64,000 nucleotides of DNA from Fibrobacter sp. UWB13 (GTDB lineage: Bacteria; Fibrobacterota; Fibrobacteria; Fibrobacterales; Fibrobacteraceae): the NCBI RefSeq assembly GCF_900177805.1, contig NZ_FXAX01000001.1, positions 2,046,001 through 2,110,000 of the forward strand, given 5' to 3'. A program made the translations under genes and the position numbers. Shown piece by piece: positions 1 through 9,212 of the stretch. Below the pieces are notes generated by a model. That model was given only the letters and a program-made list of their open reading frames with translations, did no database searches and was not told the DNA's origin. Each line of letters opens with the position of its first letter. Within the stretch, counting starts at the first letter, position 1.

Positions 1-1
1 T

Positions 2-847
2 TACGGTGTTCATGGAGCTTACCATGGTCCAGAGTTTGGCAACTATGGTATTTGCCAAAATGACGGAAGCAACAATTTTTATTGGAATCTTATCGACGAT
101 GGTTCCTTAAACAAATACATATGTAATGATTCCAGCTATTACACTAGCAATAAAGCAGGCGATGCCCATTGGGGTAGTATAGAATCAATAAAGAAAAATT
201 GTATTAACTGCAAACAAGAGGATTTCGATTTTTTGGAAAACCTGTGCAAAAAACGCTGCTATGTACTTGATGGAGAAAGTCCTTTTTATTCAAGTACGGA
301 TAAAACAAGCAATGGATGGCGCATAGGAAATGTAACGGAATGCGCATTGGGCTTCGGCGGATGCACAGAGTCCCGTTTAGGCACAATAAACGAAGGACCC
401 TTGATAAAGTTAAAAAATGACTACGAATATGCGGGTGACGTAAATGACGAAGCCTATTTATCCGCAACATCAATAGACAGCGCTAAAAAAACAACTTACA
501 TCTGCAGAACCCACTATTCTAATCCCTATTCTAGTGAATATTCGTTCCCCCCACGTTGGTATATCGCCTCGGATATTGACATCGAATTAGCACCCAAACT
601 ATGTGATACTTGGAGGAATAGCAAGGGGGTTCTCATTTCTGGAAAGAATAATAACAAATATGTTTGTGACTATGGCGGGTTTAGAATCGCCACCCAAGAA
701 GAAATCGATGCCGGCATCGCATGTACAGAATATATCCGTAATACAGGAATAACGGAATGCGACGATAAACTAGAAAAAGAAACAGGTATGGCCTGTACAG
801 AATATATGCAACATGTAGAGAAATGCCACACCAAGCAAAAAGAGTAG
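2..847 (+). CDS. Cys-rich Fibrobacter lipoprotein paralogue, C-terminal part (5' end outside window)
   Basis: The frame is open from base 2, so this is the last 281 residues of a gene that starts upstream. It aligns along its whole visible length with the C-terminal halves of the next two genes: shared blocks include NYGICQ, YICNDSSYY, HWG, INCKQE, KKRCY, GTI.EGP and the ending YVCDYGGFRIATQEE. A short module built around (Y/F)(I/V)C, a few residues, then R.AT..E recurs, and cysteines are frequent and regularly placed. By analogy with its neighbours it is a surface or periplasmic lipoprotein. No enzymatic motif is recognisable and the function is unknown. The last about 40 residues hold a second partial copy of the IAC.EY / MACTEY motif, so the C-terminus varies between paralogues. 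Confidence 0.85.
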   Translation, partial: YGVHGAYHGPEFGNYGICQNDGSNNFYWNLIDDGSLNKYICNDSSYYTSNKAGDAHWGSIESIKKNCINCKQEDFDFLENLCKKRCYVLDGESPFYSSTDKTSNGWRIGNVTECALGFGGCTESRLGTINEGPLIKLKNDYEYAGDVNDEAYLSATSIDSAKKTTYICRTHYSNPYSSEYSFPPRWYIASDIDIELAPKLCDTWRNSKGVLISGKNNNKYVCDYGGFRIATQEEIDAGIACTEYIRNTGITECDDKLEKETGMACTEYMQHVEKCHTKQKE

Positions 848-902
848 GTATGGATATACTCGGAATTTGTCATTTTACCTTATTCACAGAAGGGAATAGA
901 TC

Positions 903-3176
903 ATGAAAAACAAAGCTCTTATTCTATTGCTCCTTTCTCTTTTGCTCGTTTCCTGCGGGGATGATTCCAGCAGTTCCGTAGGCGATTCCAACGAAGAATC
1001 CGAAAAACTCATCAACACGACCATTTCAGGAATGGCGCAAGGTCCCTTTGAAGAGGGGGCTACGGTTTCTGTTTACGAGCTTGACTCAAATTTTCAGAAA
1101 ACAGGATACAACATAGAAACGGAAATCACAAATGAACATGGCGAATATTCGATAAACGTAAAGGACTTCAAATACCAATACGCATTGCTTAAAGCAGACG
1201 GCAATTTACGCGACATTTTCGCACCAGAGAAAACCTCGGACAATACAGCCCTGTACGCACTCGCCGATTTAGGCAACACCAAAAAAGCAAATATAAACAT
1301 TCTCACCCACTTGGCACATAAACGGGTGCTGTATTTGGTCACAAAAAAGAACATGACCGTAGCCAAAGCCCAAAAGCAAGCAGAAACTGAAGTCTTGAAA
1401 TCATTCAACATCGGGGAAGATTTGGGAGCTGCCGAGGATATAGACATTTTTACGGATACCAAACAAAATTGGCCTATACTCTCCATATCTGCACTAATGC
1501 AAAGCGATCTTCTAAATAGGGGCGGTGAAGATTTCTTGGCAGACTACATCTCGGATATCGAAAAAGACGGCACTTGGGACGACAAGAAAACAATCACAAA
1601 GATTGCCGACTGGGCATACGAAAGGAACAAAAAATCCTGGAGCGACCTTGAATATAAAATTTCAATAGATGCATCCGCAATCAAAAAATACATGAATAAA
1701 TTTTGGCTGCAAAATAACGGTCTTGGGGATTGCACAAACAAACAAAATAATGTAGTCAAAAAGAACAACAATCCAGCAAGCAACAAAGCAAACACATTCT
1801 TCATCTGCAAATCTGGAACTTGGAGAGAGGCTCAAAAAGATGAAATAGTGAAATACCTCTATACGGACACATTGTACATCGACACCACCGCAAGCGACGG
1901 AGATATCTACTGGGACAAGGAATACTCCGTCTGCTATGTCTATGAAGACAGTGTATGGCACAAAATCGATCGAACAAATTGTACGATGGGTTTGAGCGGA
2001 TGCACGAAACTTCGCAAAAACGACGCAGAACAGGATTCCGACAATCAATGGTACATTTGCGACGGCAAAGAATGGATTTCCATGAACGATTATGAAACAA
2101 TCAAGGAAAAAGGGCTTCTATTCGAAAAAGATATTCAAAACTGGAAGGACACAACTGAAGGAGCCACCCGCAAAGGCGACATAACGGACATCATCTATAT
2201 TTTCGACAACAAGAAATGGCGAGTTGCAACACTCCCCGAAGCCTCTCTTGGATTGTGTAATGAAAAAACTGTAGGAAATTTTGGATACGCCGATTCTGAT
2301 TATCATCCAAACTTTTACATTTGCCAAAAAGATTATGATAAGAAATTTTATTGGAGTGGATTAGACGCTTTTGACTATGATTACATATGCAACGACTCCA
2401 GCTATTACGCCAACAACAACGACATCCATTGGGGCGGCATAGACCCTATAAAATGTGTAAATTGCAAACAAGAGATTTTCGATTATTTTGAAAACATTTG
2501 CAAAAAACAATGCTATAAGGGAAGATTTACAATGAATGTATTAAAATGCGCAACAGACTTCGACGATTGCACAGAATCCCTTTTAGGCACAATAAAAGAA
2601 GGTCCCACCATAAAATCTAAAACCGAGATCAAAGATCTAGGTGAAGATTGTTACAGATACCATTCATACGTGACTTCAATAGACAGCACCAATAAAACAA
2701 CATACATCTGTCGAATCCGATACATCGGATACAATTATGAGACATCCTATATCAAACCACATCCATCCTATCAATGGGATGCAGCCTCAGATTTTGATCT
2801 CGACGCAATCCCAACTATATGCACTTTGGATATCGACGGTCAAATTGTTGTCGGAAAGAAAAATACATACGTTTGCGAAAACGAAACGCTTAGGTTAGCG
2901 ACCCCAGTAGAAATTGATGCGGGTTTTGCATGTACTATGTACATGGGCGATAGCGGAAATTGCAAGGGAGAAATCATTTCGGGAAAGAATAATAAATACG
3001 TTTGCGATGAATCCGGGTTTAGATACGCCACGCAAGAGGAAATAGAAACGGGAATTGCTTGTTCATCATGCATAATACTTAACGGTATTTCATGCAACAC
3101 TGAAACGGAAAAAGAATATGGTAAAACCTGTACTGAACTCAAGAGTATTGTAGAGAAATGTCGTACAAATGAATAG
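903..3176 (+). CDS. Cys-rich Fibrobacter lipoprotein, full-length paralogue 1
   Basis: 757 residues. Residues 1-18 form a lipoprotein signal with lipobox LVSC (Cys18), followed by GDD and a short Ser-rich linker. The region from about 40 to 100 (SGMAQGPFEEGATVSVYEL, then GEYSI.VKDF) resembles the beta-sandwich 'regulatory' domains of surface lipoproteins, and is followed by a helical stretch to about residue 270. The rest is a series of Cys-containing modules of the type (Y/F)(I/V)C..G.WR.A, for example FFICKSGTWREA, WYICDGKEW, YVCENETLRLAT and YVCDESGFRYAT. Compared with the next paralogue, the C-terminus carries one extra YVC module. The start is supported by AGAAGGGA upstream of the ATG. 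No catalytic motif is seen. The lipoprotein call is firm; the role is unknown, with surface adhesion or binding only a guess. Confidence 0.88.
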   Translation: MKNKALILLLLSLLLVSCGDDSSSSVGDSNEESEKLINTTISGMAQGPFEEGATVSVYELDSNFQKTGYNIETEITNEHGEYSINVKDFKYQYALLKADGNLRDIFAPEKTSDNTALYALADLGNTKKANINILTHLAHKRVLYLVTKKNMTVAKAQKQAETEVLKSFNIGEDLGAAEDIDIFTDTKQNWPILSISALMQSDLLNRGGEDFLADYISDIEKDGTWDDKKTITKIADWAYERNKKSWSDLEYKISIDASAIKKYMNKFWLQNNGLGDCTNKQNNVVKKNNNPASNKANTFFICKSGTWREAQKDEIVKYLYTDTLYIDTTASDGDIYWDKEYSVCYVYEDSVWHKIDRTNCTMGLSGCTKLRKNDAEQDSDNQWYICDGKEWISMNDYETIKEKGLLFEKDIQNWKDTTEGATRKGDITDIIYIFDNKKWRVATLPEASLGLCNEKTVGNFGYADSDYHPNFYICQKDYDKKFYWSGLDAFDYDYICNDSSYYANNNDIHWGGIDPIKCVNCKQEIFDYFENICKKQCYKGRFTMNVLKCATDFDDCTESLLGTIKEGPTIKSKTEIKDLGEDCYRYHSYVTSIDSTNKTTYICRIRYIGYNYETSYIKPHPSYQWDAASDFDLDAIPTICTLDIDGQIVVGKKNTYVCENETLRLATPVEIDAGFACTMYMGDSGNCKGEIISGKNNKYVCDESGFRYATQEEIETGIACSSCIILNGISCNTETEKEYGKTCTELKSIVEKCRTNE

Positions 3177-3214
3177 AAACTAGCAAGAGATAAATTTATC
3201 AACAGGAGCAAATC

Positions 3215-5539
3215 ATGAAAAACTTAGCCATTCTTTCATTTCTCCTTTCTTTTATCCTCGTTTCCTGCGGGGATGATTCCGGCAGTTCTGCAAGCGATTC
3301 CATCGAAGGAATCGGAATTTCTAGCAGTTCTAGCGAAAAAGCTAACAGGGATTCCAAATCGTCTAGCAGCTCCAGCGAAAAAGCAAACAAGGATTCCAAG
3401 TCTTCCTGTAGCTCTAGTGAAAAAGCCGAAAAACTTTCTGTCATCAACAAAACAATCTCGGGCATGGCGCAAGGGCCTTTTGAAAAAGGGGCGACAGTTT
3501 CTGTTTATGAACTTGACACAAACTTTCAGCAGACGGGAATCAGTTACGAAACAAAAATTAAGAATGATTCAGGAAGTTACTCCATCAAATTGGAAGATTT
3601 CAAATCACAATATGCATTGTTTAAAGTGAATGGTCGCTACATCGACAACATTACTGGTGCAAAATCAGCCTACAGTATCACATTGTATGCCTTCACTGAT
3701 TTAGACAATCACGACAATGTAAACATAAACTTCCTTACCCATTTATCGTACAAACGCATATTGTATTTGATCAATGAAAAAGATATTTCTGTGACAAGCG
3801 CGAAAAAACAAGCAGAAACTGAAATTTTAAGAGCATTCGATATTGAAAACGACGGATTCGATGATGCCGAAAACATTGACTTCTTTGGGAAAGACAAACA
3901 AAGCGCAGCTTTACTTGCTATATCGGTACTCTTGCAAAGTCACCTCCTTGATGAAAACTTAAATAACCGCTTAACAGACTTTACGTCATATATCGAAACA
4001 TTTGGAACCTGGAACAACGAAGAGACTAAAACAGAAATTGCCGATTGGGCAAGCTACTTAAGCCAGAACACTGCATTCGAGAAAATCAAGGGTTATATAA
4101 AAAAATGGAACCAAACCGTTGATTTATCAATATTAAAAAAATACATGGATAACTTTTGGCAACAAAATTACGATCTTGGAGAATGCACCGACAAGCAAGA
4201 AAACAGAATTAAAGAAAATAAAAATAAATTAAGTTCTTTTGGGGAAGAACATTTCATTTGCCGATCCAGCAAATGGGAAATAGCCACGTCGAAAGAAATA
4301 GACGACTATCCAAATATAGATACATTAAACAGCAAAATTGCAAAAGATAGTGACATCCGCTGGCTAGATTCTGAAAAGCGAAAATGCGAAGTTTACGATG
4401 ACACGTACACAACTTGGCGCATAGGGCATTACTCTGAATGCGAATACGGTTTTGGAGGTTGCACACATAAACGTGAAAATACGAAAGTAAAAAAAGGTGA
4501 TAGGTATTATATTTGCAAAAATAAGATGTGGCTAACGCTCGGATTCAGAGATTCCTACCCCATCGAATACGAATTAGATACTTTAGATTGGAAAGATACG
4601 ACAGAAGGTGCCATCCGCAAAGGCAACGTAACGGATGTTGTCTATATTTTCGACAACCAAAAATGGCGAGTGGCAACAATCCCTGAAGCATCTCTTGGAG
4701 GGTGTAACGAAAAAAATGTAGGAAATTTTGGATACGCAGAAAGCCGCATAAAGCAGGCTTTATCTAAACTTGAATGTATACTCTATCCCGAATCCCCCGA
4801 AGATAATGATTGTTTTAGAATCGTTTATAACCCAGGCTATTACATTTGCAAAAAAAATAGACGTGAAAGCCCCCAAAATAGATATGAAACAATTTTTTCC
4901 TGGGATTGGGAGCACATAAGATATCGAGAATATACCAGCATTTGCAACAATCCAAGTGATGACGCCGACAGCAAAGAAAACAATGCTTACTGGGGCAACT
5001 TCACCCCCGTAAAGGAAAAATGCTTAAATTGCAATCAAGAAAATATTGATCATTTTGAAGATCAATGCAAAAAACGTTGCTACGTGTCAGGAAATATAGC
5101 CCATGCGTCCGCATGTGTATTGGGTTTCGGATGTGACAATGACCTTTACGGTACAATAAAAGAAGGCCCCTCCATGGAACTAGCCTCCGATACCATATTC
5201 TATGAAGACGAATATTATAGTGAACATTTATATTACTTATCATACCCTATTTCAATAGACAGTACAAAAAAAACAAAATACATCTGCCAAAGTTTCTACT
5301 ATGGCTTAGGGGATTTACACTATGGATGGAAAGTCGCCACAGATATAGACATCGACGTCGCTCCGGCCATATGTACTTCGAAGGGTGGAAATTATACCAT
5401 TTCAGGAAAATCGGGAACGAAATACGTTTGCGACAACGGCAAGTTTAGATTAGCCACTCAAGAGGAAATAGACGCGGGATTCGCCTGTACAACCGAATTA
5501 ATCGATCAGGGAAAATGCGAAGTCAATGAAAATGATTGA
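3215..5539 (+). CDS. Cys-rich Fibrobacter lipoprotein, full-length paralogue 2 with repeated Ser linker
   Basis: 774 residues, SD AGGAG seven bases before the ATG. Lipobox LVSC (Cys18), then GDDSGSS. Residues about 35-75 form a low-complexity linker with three tandem copies of a unit of about 13 residues (SSSSSEKANRDSK and variants, the third SSCSSSEKAEK). The mature domains match the previous gene: the SGMAQGPFEKGATVSVYEL domain, a helical region, then (Y/F)(I/V)C..G.WR.AT modules. It ends after only one terminal YVC module (YVCDNGKFRLAT). The gap from the previous gene is 38 bases, so the two are probably co-transcribed. The linker looks like a spacer lifting the mature domains from the outer membrane, as in other Fibrobacter lipoproteins. 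Function unknown. Confidence 0.88.
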   Translation: MKNLAILSFLLSFILVSCGDDSGSSASDSIEGIGISSSSSEKANRDSKSSSSSSEKANKDSKSSCSSSEKAEKLSVINKTISGMAQGPFEKGATVSVYELDTNFQQTGISYETKIKNDSGSYSIKLEDFKSQYALFKVNGRYIDNITGAKSAYSITLYAFTDLDNHDNVNINFLTHLSYKRILYLINEKDISVTSAKKQAETEILRAFDIENDGFDDAENIDFFGKDKQSAALLAISVLLQSHLLDENLNNRLTDFTSYIETFGTWNNEETKTEIADWASYLSQNTAFEKIKGYIKKWNQTVDLSILKKYMDNFWQQNYDLGECTDKQENRIKENKNKLSSFGEEHFICRSSKWEIATSKEIDDYPNIDTLNSKIAKDSDIRWLDSEKRKCEVYDDTYTTWRIGHYSECEYGFGGCTHKRENTKVKKGDRYYICKNKMWLTLGFRDSYPIEYELDTLDWKDTTEGAIRKGNVTDVVYIFDNQKWRVATIPEASLGGCNEKNVGNFGYAESRIKQALSKLECILYPESPEDNDCFRIVYNPGYYICKKNRRESPQNRYETIFSWDWEHIRYREYTSICNNPSDDADSKENNAYWGNFTPVKEKCLNCNQENIDHFEDQCKKRCYVSGNIAHASACVLGFGCDNDLYGTIKEGPSMELASDTIFYEDEYYSEHLYYLSYPISIDSTKKTKYICQSFYYGLGDLHYGWKVATDIDIDVAPAICTSKGGNYTISGKSGTKYVCDNGKFRLATQEEIDAGFACTTELIDQGKCEVNEND
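3321..3440 (+). repeat. In-gene tandem repeat encoding Ser-rich linker units
   Basis: Three imperfect direct copies of a unit of about 40 bases that begins tctagcag(t/c) and encodes (S)SSSSEKAN.DSK. Copy 3 diverges at its end (EKAEK). Each unit is a multiple of three, so gain or loss would change linker length without a frameshift. Confidence 0.7.
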
Positions 5540-5623
5540 GCCAAATACAATTCGTCCACATAAAAAAGATAAAAAGAAGCCCTTACGCAAGAATTGCCAC
5601 ATTCCCAAGCCCTTTATTTTTCT

Positions 5624-5641
5624 AATTTAGTATACTAAATT
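5624..5641. promoter_or_regulatory. Perfect 18-bp palindrome upstream of the polysaccharide locus
   Basis: aatttagtatactaaatt reads identically on both strands and lies 20 bases before the ATG of the Wzc-like gene. It contains TATACT, and a second TATACT lies at 5654-5659, just before the start codon. The position suits an operator or a promoter -10 element controlling the locus. No matching -35 box at normal spacing is evident, so the role is an inference. Confidence 0.5.
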
Positions 5642-5661
5642 GGATATTTAAGGTATACTCT

Positions 5662-7755
5662 ATGGCATCAGCAAAGAAAGAAGAAACGGATCTTTGGGAC
5701 TTATTAAAAGACCTGGCAAAAAATTGGAAAATCATGGTTCCGTGTATTTTTGTCGCCGGAATCATCGGCGTATTCATCGCATTTTGGATACGCCCCGTCT
5801 ATAAAGTAGACGCGCTGCTCCAAATTGAATCAAAGAGCAACAAGAGCGTAGGCATGATGGGCGGACTTCCTAGCCTGTTCGCGAGTTCCAGCCCTGCAGA
5901 AACGGAAATCGAACTTATCAAGAGCCGTCATATCATTGGCGAAGCTGTTGAAAAGATGCACTTACAATACACAGCAACCCCAGTAAACAGCCTTGATCGC
6001 CTATTGCACCGCGAAGGTCGCATGGAAATCAGCCGTTTCGAAGTGCCTTGGACGCTCATTCCCAAAAACGAAAAAATCGTACCTTGGATTGCAGAAGCAA
6101 CTGACAGCACGACTTTCAACCTGTACGACCACAACAATAAATTGGTACTTTCGGGAAGTGTCGGCAACACATACCATTTCCCATACGCAGGCGATACAGC
6201 CGTATTCTGCGTCCATCGAATGGAAGCTACCGCAGGTCAAAAATTCGAACTTCAGGAACTTAATCGCCTGGACGCCATCGCAGCATTCAAGAAGGCTTTT
6301 GATATCAAGGAAAAAGGCAAAAAGACTGGCATTTTGGAATTTAGCTACCAGGACATCTATCCGGACCGCGCCACCCAAATCCTGAACGAAATTGCAACAT
6401 CTTACCTAAGGCAAAACGTTGAACAGCGCAATGCCGAAGCTCAAAAAACGTTGGAATTTTTGGAAAAGCAACTTCCGGCAGTCAAAGAACAGATGGATAG
6501 TTCGCTCCTTAAATTCAATACTTACCGCAACAAAGTTGGCTCCGTAGATATCGGCGCCGAAACCCAAATTATTTTGGAAAAGCGCAATGTGTTGCAACAA
6601 AAGTTGCTGGACTTGCAGCAAAAAAAACAAAGTGCAATCCGTTTATTCCAACCGGAACACCCGACAATCAAGACTCTTGAAGAACAAGAAAACAACCTAA
6701 AGCGTGAACTCGCCAACAACACGGCCGCAACAAAGCGACTTCCGAACACGCAACAGGAAGTTTTGAAACTCACGAACGAAGTGGACATGAGCAAGCACAT
6801 GTACACGACGATGCTCAACAACATCCAGCAGCTAAAGCTCGTATCAGCTGGCGAAGTCGGATCGGTCCGTATCATCGACTTTGCCGAAGAAGTTTCTCGC
6901 CCCATGAAGCCGAAGAAATCCATGATCATCTTCGCAATGCTGTTTCTGGGCTTACTCACGGGCGCGACATTCGTAACGCTTCGTAGCAAGTTCAGCAACG
7001 GCGTACGTGATGCAAACTTTATCGAACGCGAAACAGGATTCAGCGTCTATGCCAAGGTGCCGAAAGGCAACCCCAACGGCACCAAGGGAACACGCCCCCT
7101 TGCAGTTGTCGAGCCAGACGATGTCGCTGTGGAATCGATTCGTGCGCTCCGAAGCTCTCTCGAATTCAGCATGGAAGAAGGCTCCAGCCCAACCATCGGC
7201 GTCAGCGGTCTTATTCCGGGTGTCGGCAAGAGTTTCATCTCAGTAAACCTCGCCGCATTATACGCAGGGCTCGGCAAAAAGGTTCTGCTTATCGATGCCG
7301 ACCTCCGCAAAGGTCGTCTGCACAAGGAATTCGGCATCAAGCGTGGTAAAGGGCTCTCCCAGATTCTCCTCGGTGAAGCCACTGTGGACGAAGTCATCCA
7401 TAACACTGAAGTCGACAACCTGTTCATCATGCAATGCGGTACAGTACCCCCGAACCCCTCTGAACTGCTCGGTTCCAAGCACTATGCATCCATGATCAGC
7501 GAACTTGAAAAATCCTATGACCTCATCATCGTAGATACGCCGCCAATCATGCTTGTGACAGATGCTGCTCTGGCTTGCCGAGTCGTATCCCAGATTGTCA
7601 TGGTCATCGAATACAACAAACACAGTATCGACGCCATCAAGGACGGCATGACTCAGCTCCTGAAGGGTAACAGCAATGCCCACGCAAGCTTTGTCATCAA
7701 CAAGTACGAGCACGGCCACAGCGATGGCTATGGTTATAAATACGGAAAATACTAG
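5662..7755 (+). CDS. Wzc-like polysaccharide co-polymerase with BY-type tyrosine kinase domain
   Basis: 697 residues. Wzz-type N-terminal domain with TM1 about 24-43; a periplasmic region with long helical or coiled-coil segments about 250-390; TM2 about 420-440; then a cytosolic P-loop kinase. Walker A is GLIPGVGKS (516-524), Walker A' LLIDADLRK (542-550) and Walker B LIIVDTP (621-627). PNPSELL (597-603) is typical of the family. The C-terminal tail has a tyrosine cluster (Tyr682, 690, 692, 694, 697), the expected autophosphorylation site. Such proteins control polymerisation and export of capsule or exopolysaccharide through a Wza channel, but no wza is present in the window. AAGG upstream of the ATG acts as SD. 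The gene heads the locus and is followed after 14 bases by the flippase. Confidence 0.95.
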   Translation: MASAKKEETDLWDLLKDLAKNWKIMVPCIFVAGIIGVFIAFWIRPVYKVDALLQIESKSNKSVGMMGGLPSLFASSSPAETEIELIKSRHIIGEAVEKMHLQYTATPVNSLDRLLHREGRMEISRFEVPWTLIPKNEKIVPWIAEATDSTTFNLYDHNNKLVLSGSVGNTYHFPYAGDTAVFCVHRMEATAGQKFELQELNRLDAIAAFKKAFDIKEKGKKTGILEFSYQDIYPDRATQILNEIATSYLRQNVEQRNAEAQKTLEFLEKQLPAVKEQMDSSLLKFNTYRNKVGSVDIGAETQIILEKRNVLQQKLLDLQQKKQSAIRLFQPEHPTIKTLEEQENNLKRELANNTAATKRLPNTQQEVLKLTNEVDMSKHMYTTMLNNIQQLKLVSAGEVGSVRIIDFAEEVSRPMKPKKSMIIFAMLFLGLLTGATFVTLRSKFSNGVRDANFIERETGFSVYAKVPKGNPNGTKGTRPLAVVEPDDVAVESIRALRSSLEFSMEEGSSPTIGVSGLIPGVGKSFISVNLAALYAGLGKKVLLIDADLRKGRLHKEFGIKRGKGLSQILLGEATVDEVIHNTEVDNLFIMQCGTVPPNPSELLGSKHYASMISELEKSYDLIIVDTPPIMLVTDAALACRVVSQIVMVIEYNKHSIDAIKDGMTQLLKGNSNAHASFVINKYEHGHSDGYGYKYGKY

Positions 7756-7769
7756 CATTACATTTTGCC

Positions 7770-9209
7770 ATGGCATCCGACCTTAAAAAGAAAACAGCCA
7801 AAGGGATGTTTTGGAGTGCTGTAGAAAGATTTTCTACACAGGGCATTCAGTTTTTATTTGGCATCGTACTTGCACGTCTATTGACCCCTGCGGACTACGG
7901 CGTCATTGCGATGCTAACCATCTTTTTGGCCATTTGCCAGACATTTATCGATAGTGGCTTTGCAAACGCAATCATCCGCAAAATAGACCGCACCGAAAAG
8001 GACATGGCGACGATGTTTTTCTTCAACATCGGCATGTCCCTTGTATGCTACGCCATACTATTCTTTACAGCTCCATTTATAGCAAGCTTCTATAACATGC
8101 CGGAACTTACCCTCGTATTAAGAGTTCTAGCATTAAGACTCATCGTGCAATCGTTTTCAACGGTGCAAGTTACCAATCTAACCATTAAAATCGACTTTAA
8201 AAAGCAAGCCAAAATATCATTAGCCTCAGCAATCATCTCTGGAATTGTAGGGATTGGATTTGCATACAATGGATATGGAGTTTGGTCACTTGTCATTCAA
8301 GCTCTATTTTGCTCCACATTCAACGCATTTCTTTATTGGCTTACGGTTCGCTGGCATCCACAGTGTTTTTTCGACAAAGAATCCTTCAAGAACCTTTTCT
8401 CTTACGGTTCAAAGCTACTGATTTCAGGACTTCTGGACACCGTCTACAACAACCTTTATCCACTTGTCATCGGAAAATTCTATACGCCTGCACAATTAGG
8501 AGCATTTGCAAAAGCAGATCATTTTTCCCAGTTTCCATCGCAAAACATCATGCGCATTTTACATCGAGTATCTTTCCCCGTATTAAGCGCCCTGCAGAAT
8601 GATCCCCAGCGCATGAGAAACAGCTTTCTAAAATTCATTAATTACTCTGCACTGATTATTTTCCCGCTCATGCTAGGACTTCTTGCATTGTCAAAGCCAA
8701 TGACATTGCTTCTTCTGACGGAGCGTTGGAAGGAGATGATTCCCCTTTTGCAAATTCTATGCATCGCCATGATGTGGTATCCGGTTCACGCAATAAACCT
8801 GAACATACTACAGGTTCTCGGACGATCCGACTTGTTCCTCAAACTGGAAGTCATCAAAAAAGTCATCGGTTTAGCAATACTCCTTATAACGCTTCCTATT
8901 GGCATTACAGCCATGTGCATTGGGCAAATCGTAGATTCCATTCTTGGATTATTCATAAACACCTACTACTCCAAGAAATTCATAAACGCAGGAATTGGGG
9001 AACAGTTGAAGTTCCTTTTCCCGACATTGTTCAACTCCACTGCAATGGCAGCAATCATCCTTGTCATAAACAATTTTATGCCTCAAGATGAATATGGTCT
9101 TCAAATAGGGGTCGGGCTTACCGTCGGGATACTATACTACCTTACGACAAATTACCTTTTCAACAAGGATGTATTCAAGGAAATCCTGAGTCTGTTAAAG
9201 AAATCGTAG
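7770..9209 (+). CDS. Wzx-like oligosaccharide flippase (PST/MOP superfamily)
   Basis: 479 residues, almost entirely hydrophobic, with about 12-14 predicted membrane segments. The N-terminus (KGMFWSAVERFSTQGIQF, then LARLLTPADYG) is characteristic of the WzxC/RfbX polysaccharide-transport branch. The role is to flip undecaprenyl-linked repeat units across the inner membrane before polymerisation. It lies 14 bases after the Wzc-like gene, as expected for a Wzx/Wzy pathway. No Shine-Dalgarno is visible before the ATG. Downstream it faces an ATP-grasp gene on the opposite strand, with only three bases between the two stop codons. Substrate specificity cannot be read from the sequence. Confidence 0.93.
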   Translation: MASDLKKKTAKGMFWSAVERFSTQGIQFLFGIVLARLLTPADYGVIAMLTIFLAICQTFIDSGFANAIIRKIDRTEKDMATMFFFNIGMSLVCYAILFFTAPFIASFYNMPELTLVLRVLALRLIVQSFSTVQVTNLTIKIDFKKQAKISLASAIISGIVGIGFAYNGYGVWSLVIQALFCSTFNAFLYWLTVRWHPQCFFDKESFKNLFSYGSKLLISGLLDTVYNNLYPLVIGKFYTPAQLGAFAKADHFSQFPSQNIMRILHRVSFPVLSALQNDPQRMRNSFLKFINYSALIIFPLMLGLLALSKPMTLLLLTERWKEMIPLLQILCIAMMWYPVHAINLNILQVLGRSDLFLKLEVIKKVIGLAILLITLPIGITAMCIGQIVDSILGLFINTYYSKKFINAGIGEQLKFLFPTLFNSTAMAAIILVINNFMPQDEYGLQIGVGLTVGILYYLTTNYLFNKDVFKEILSLLKKS

Positions 9210-9212
9210 GAA

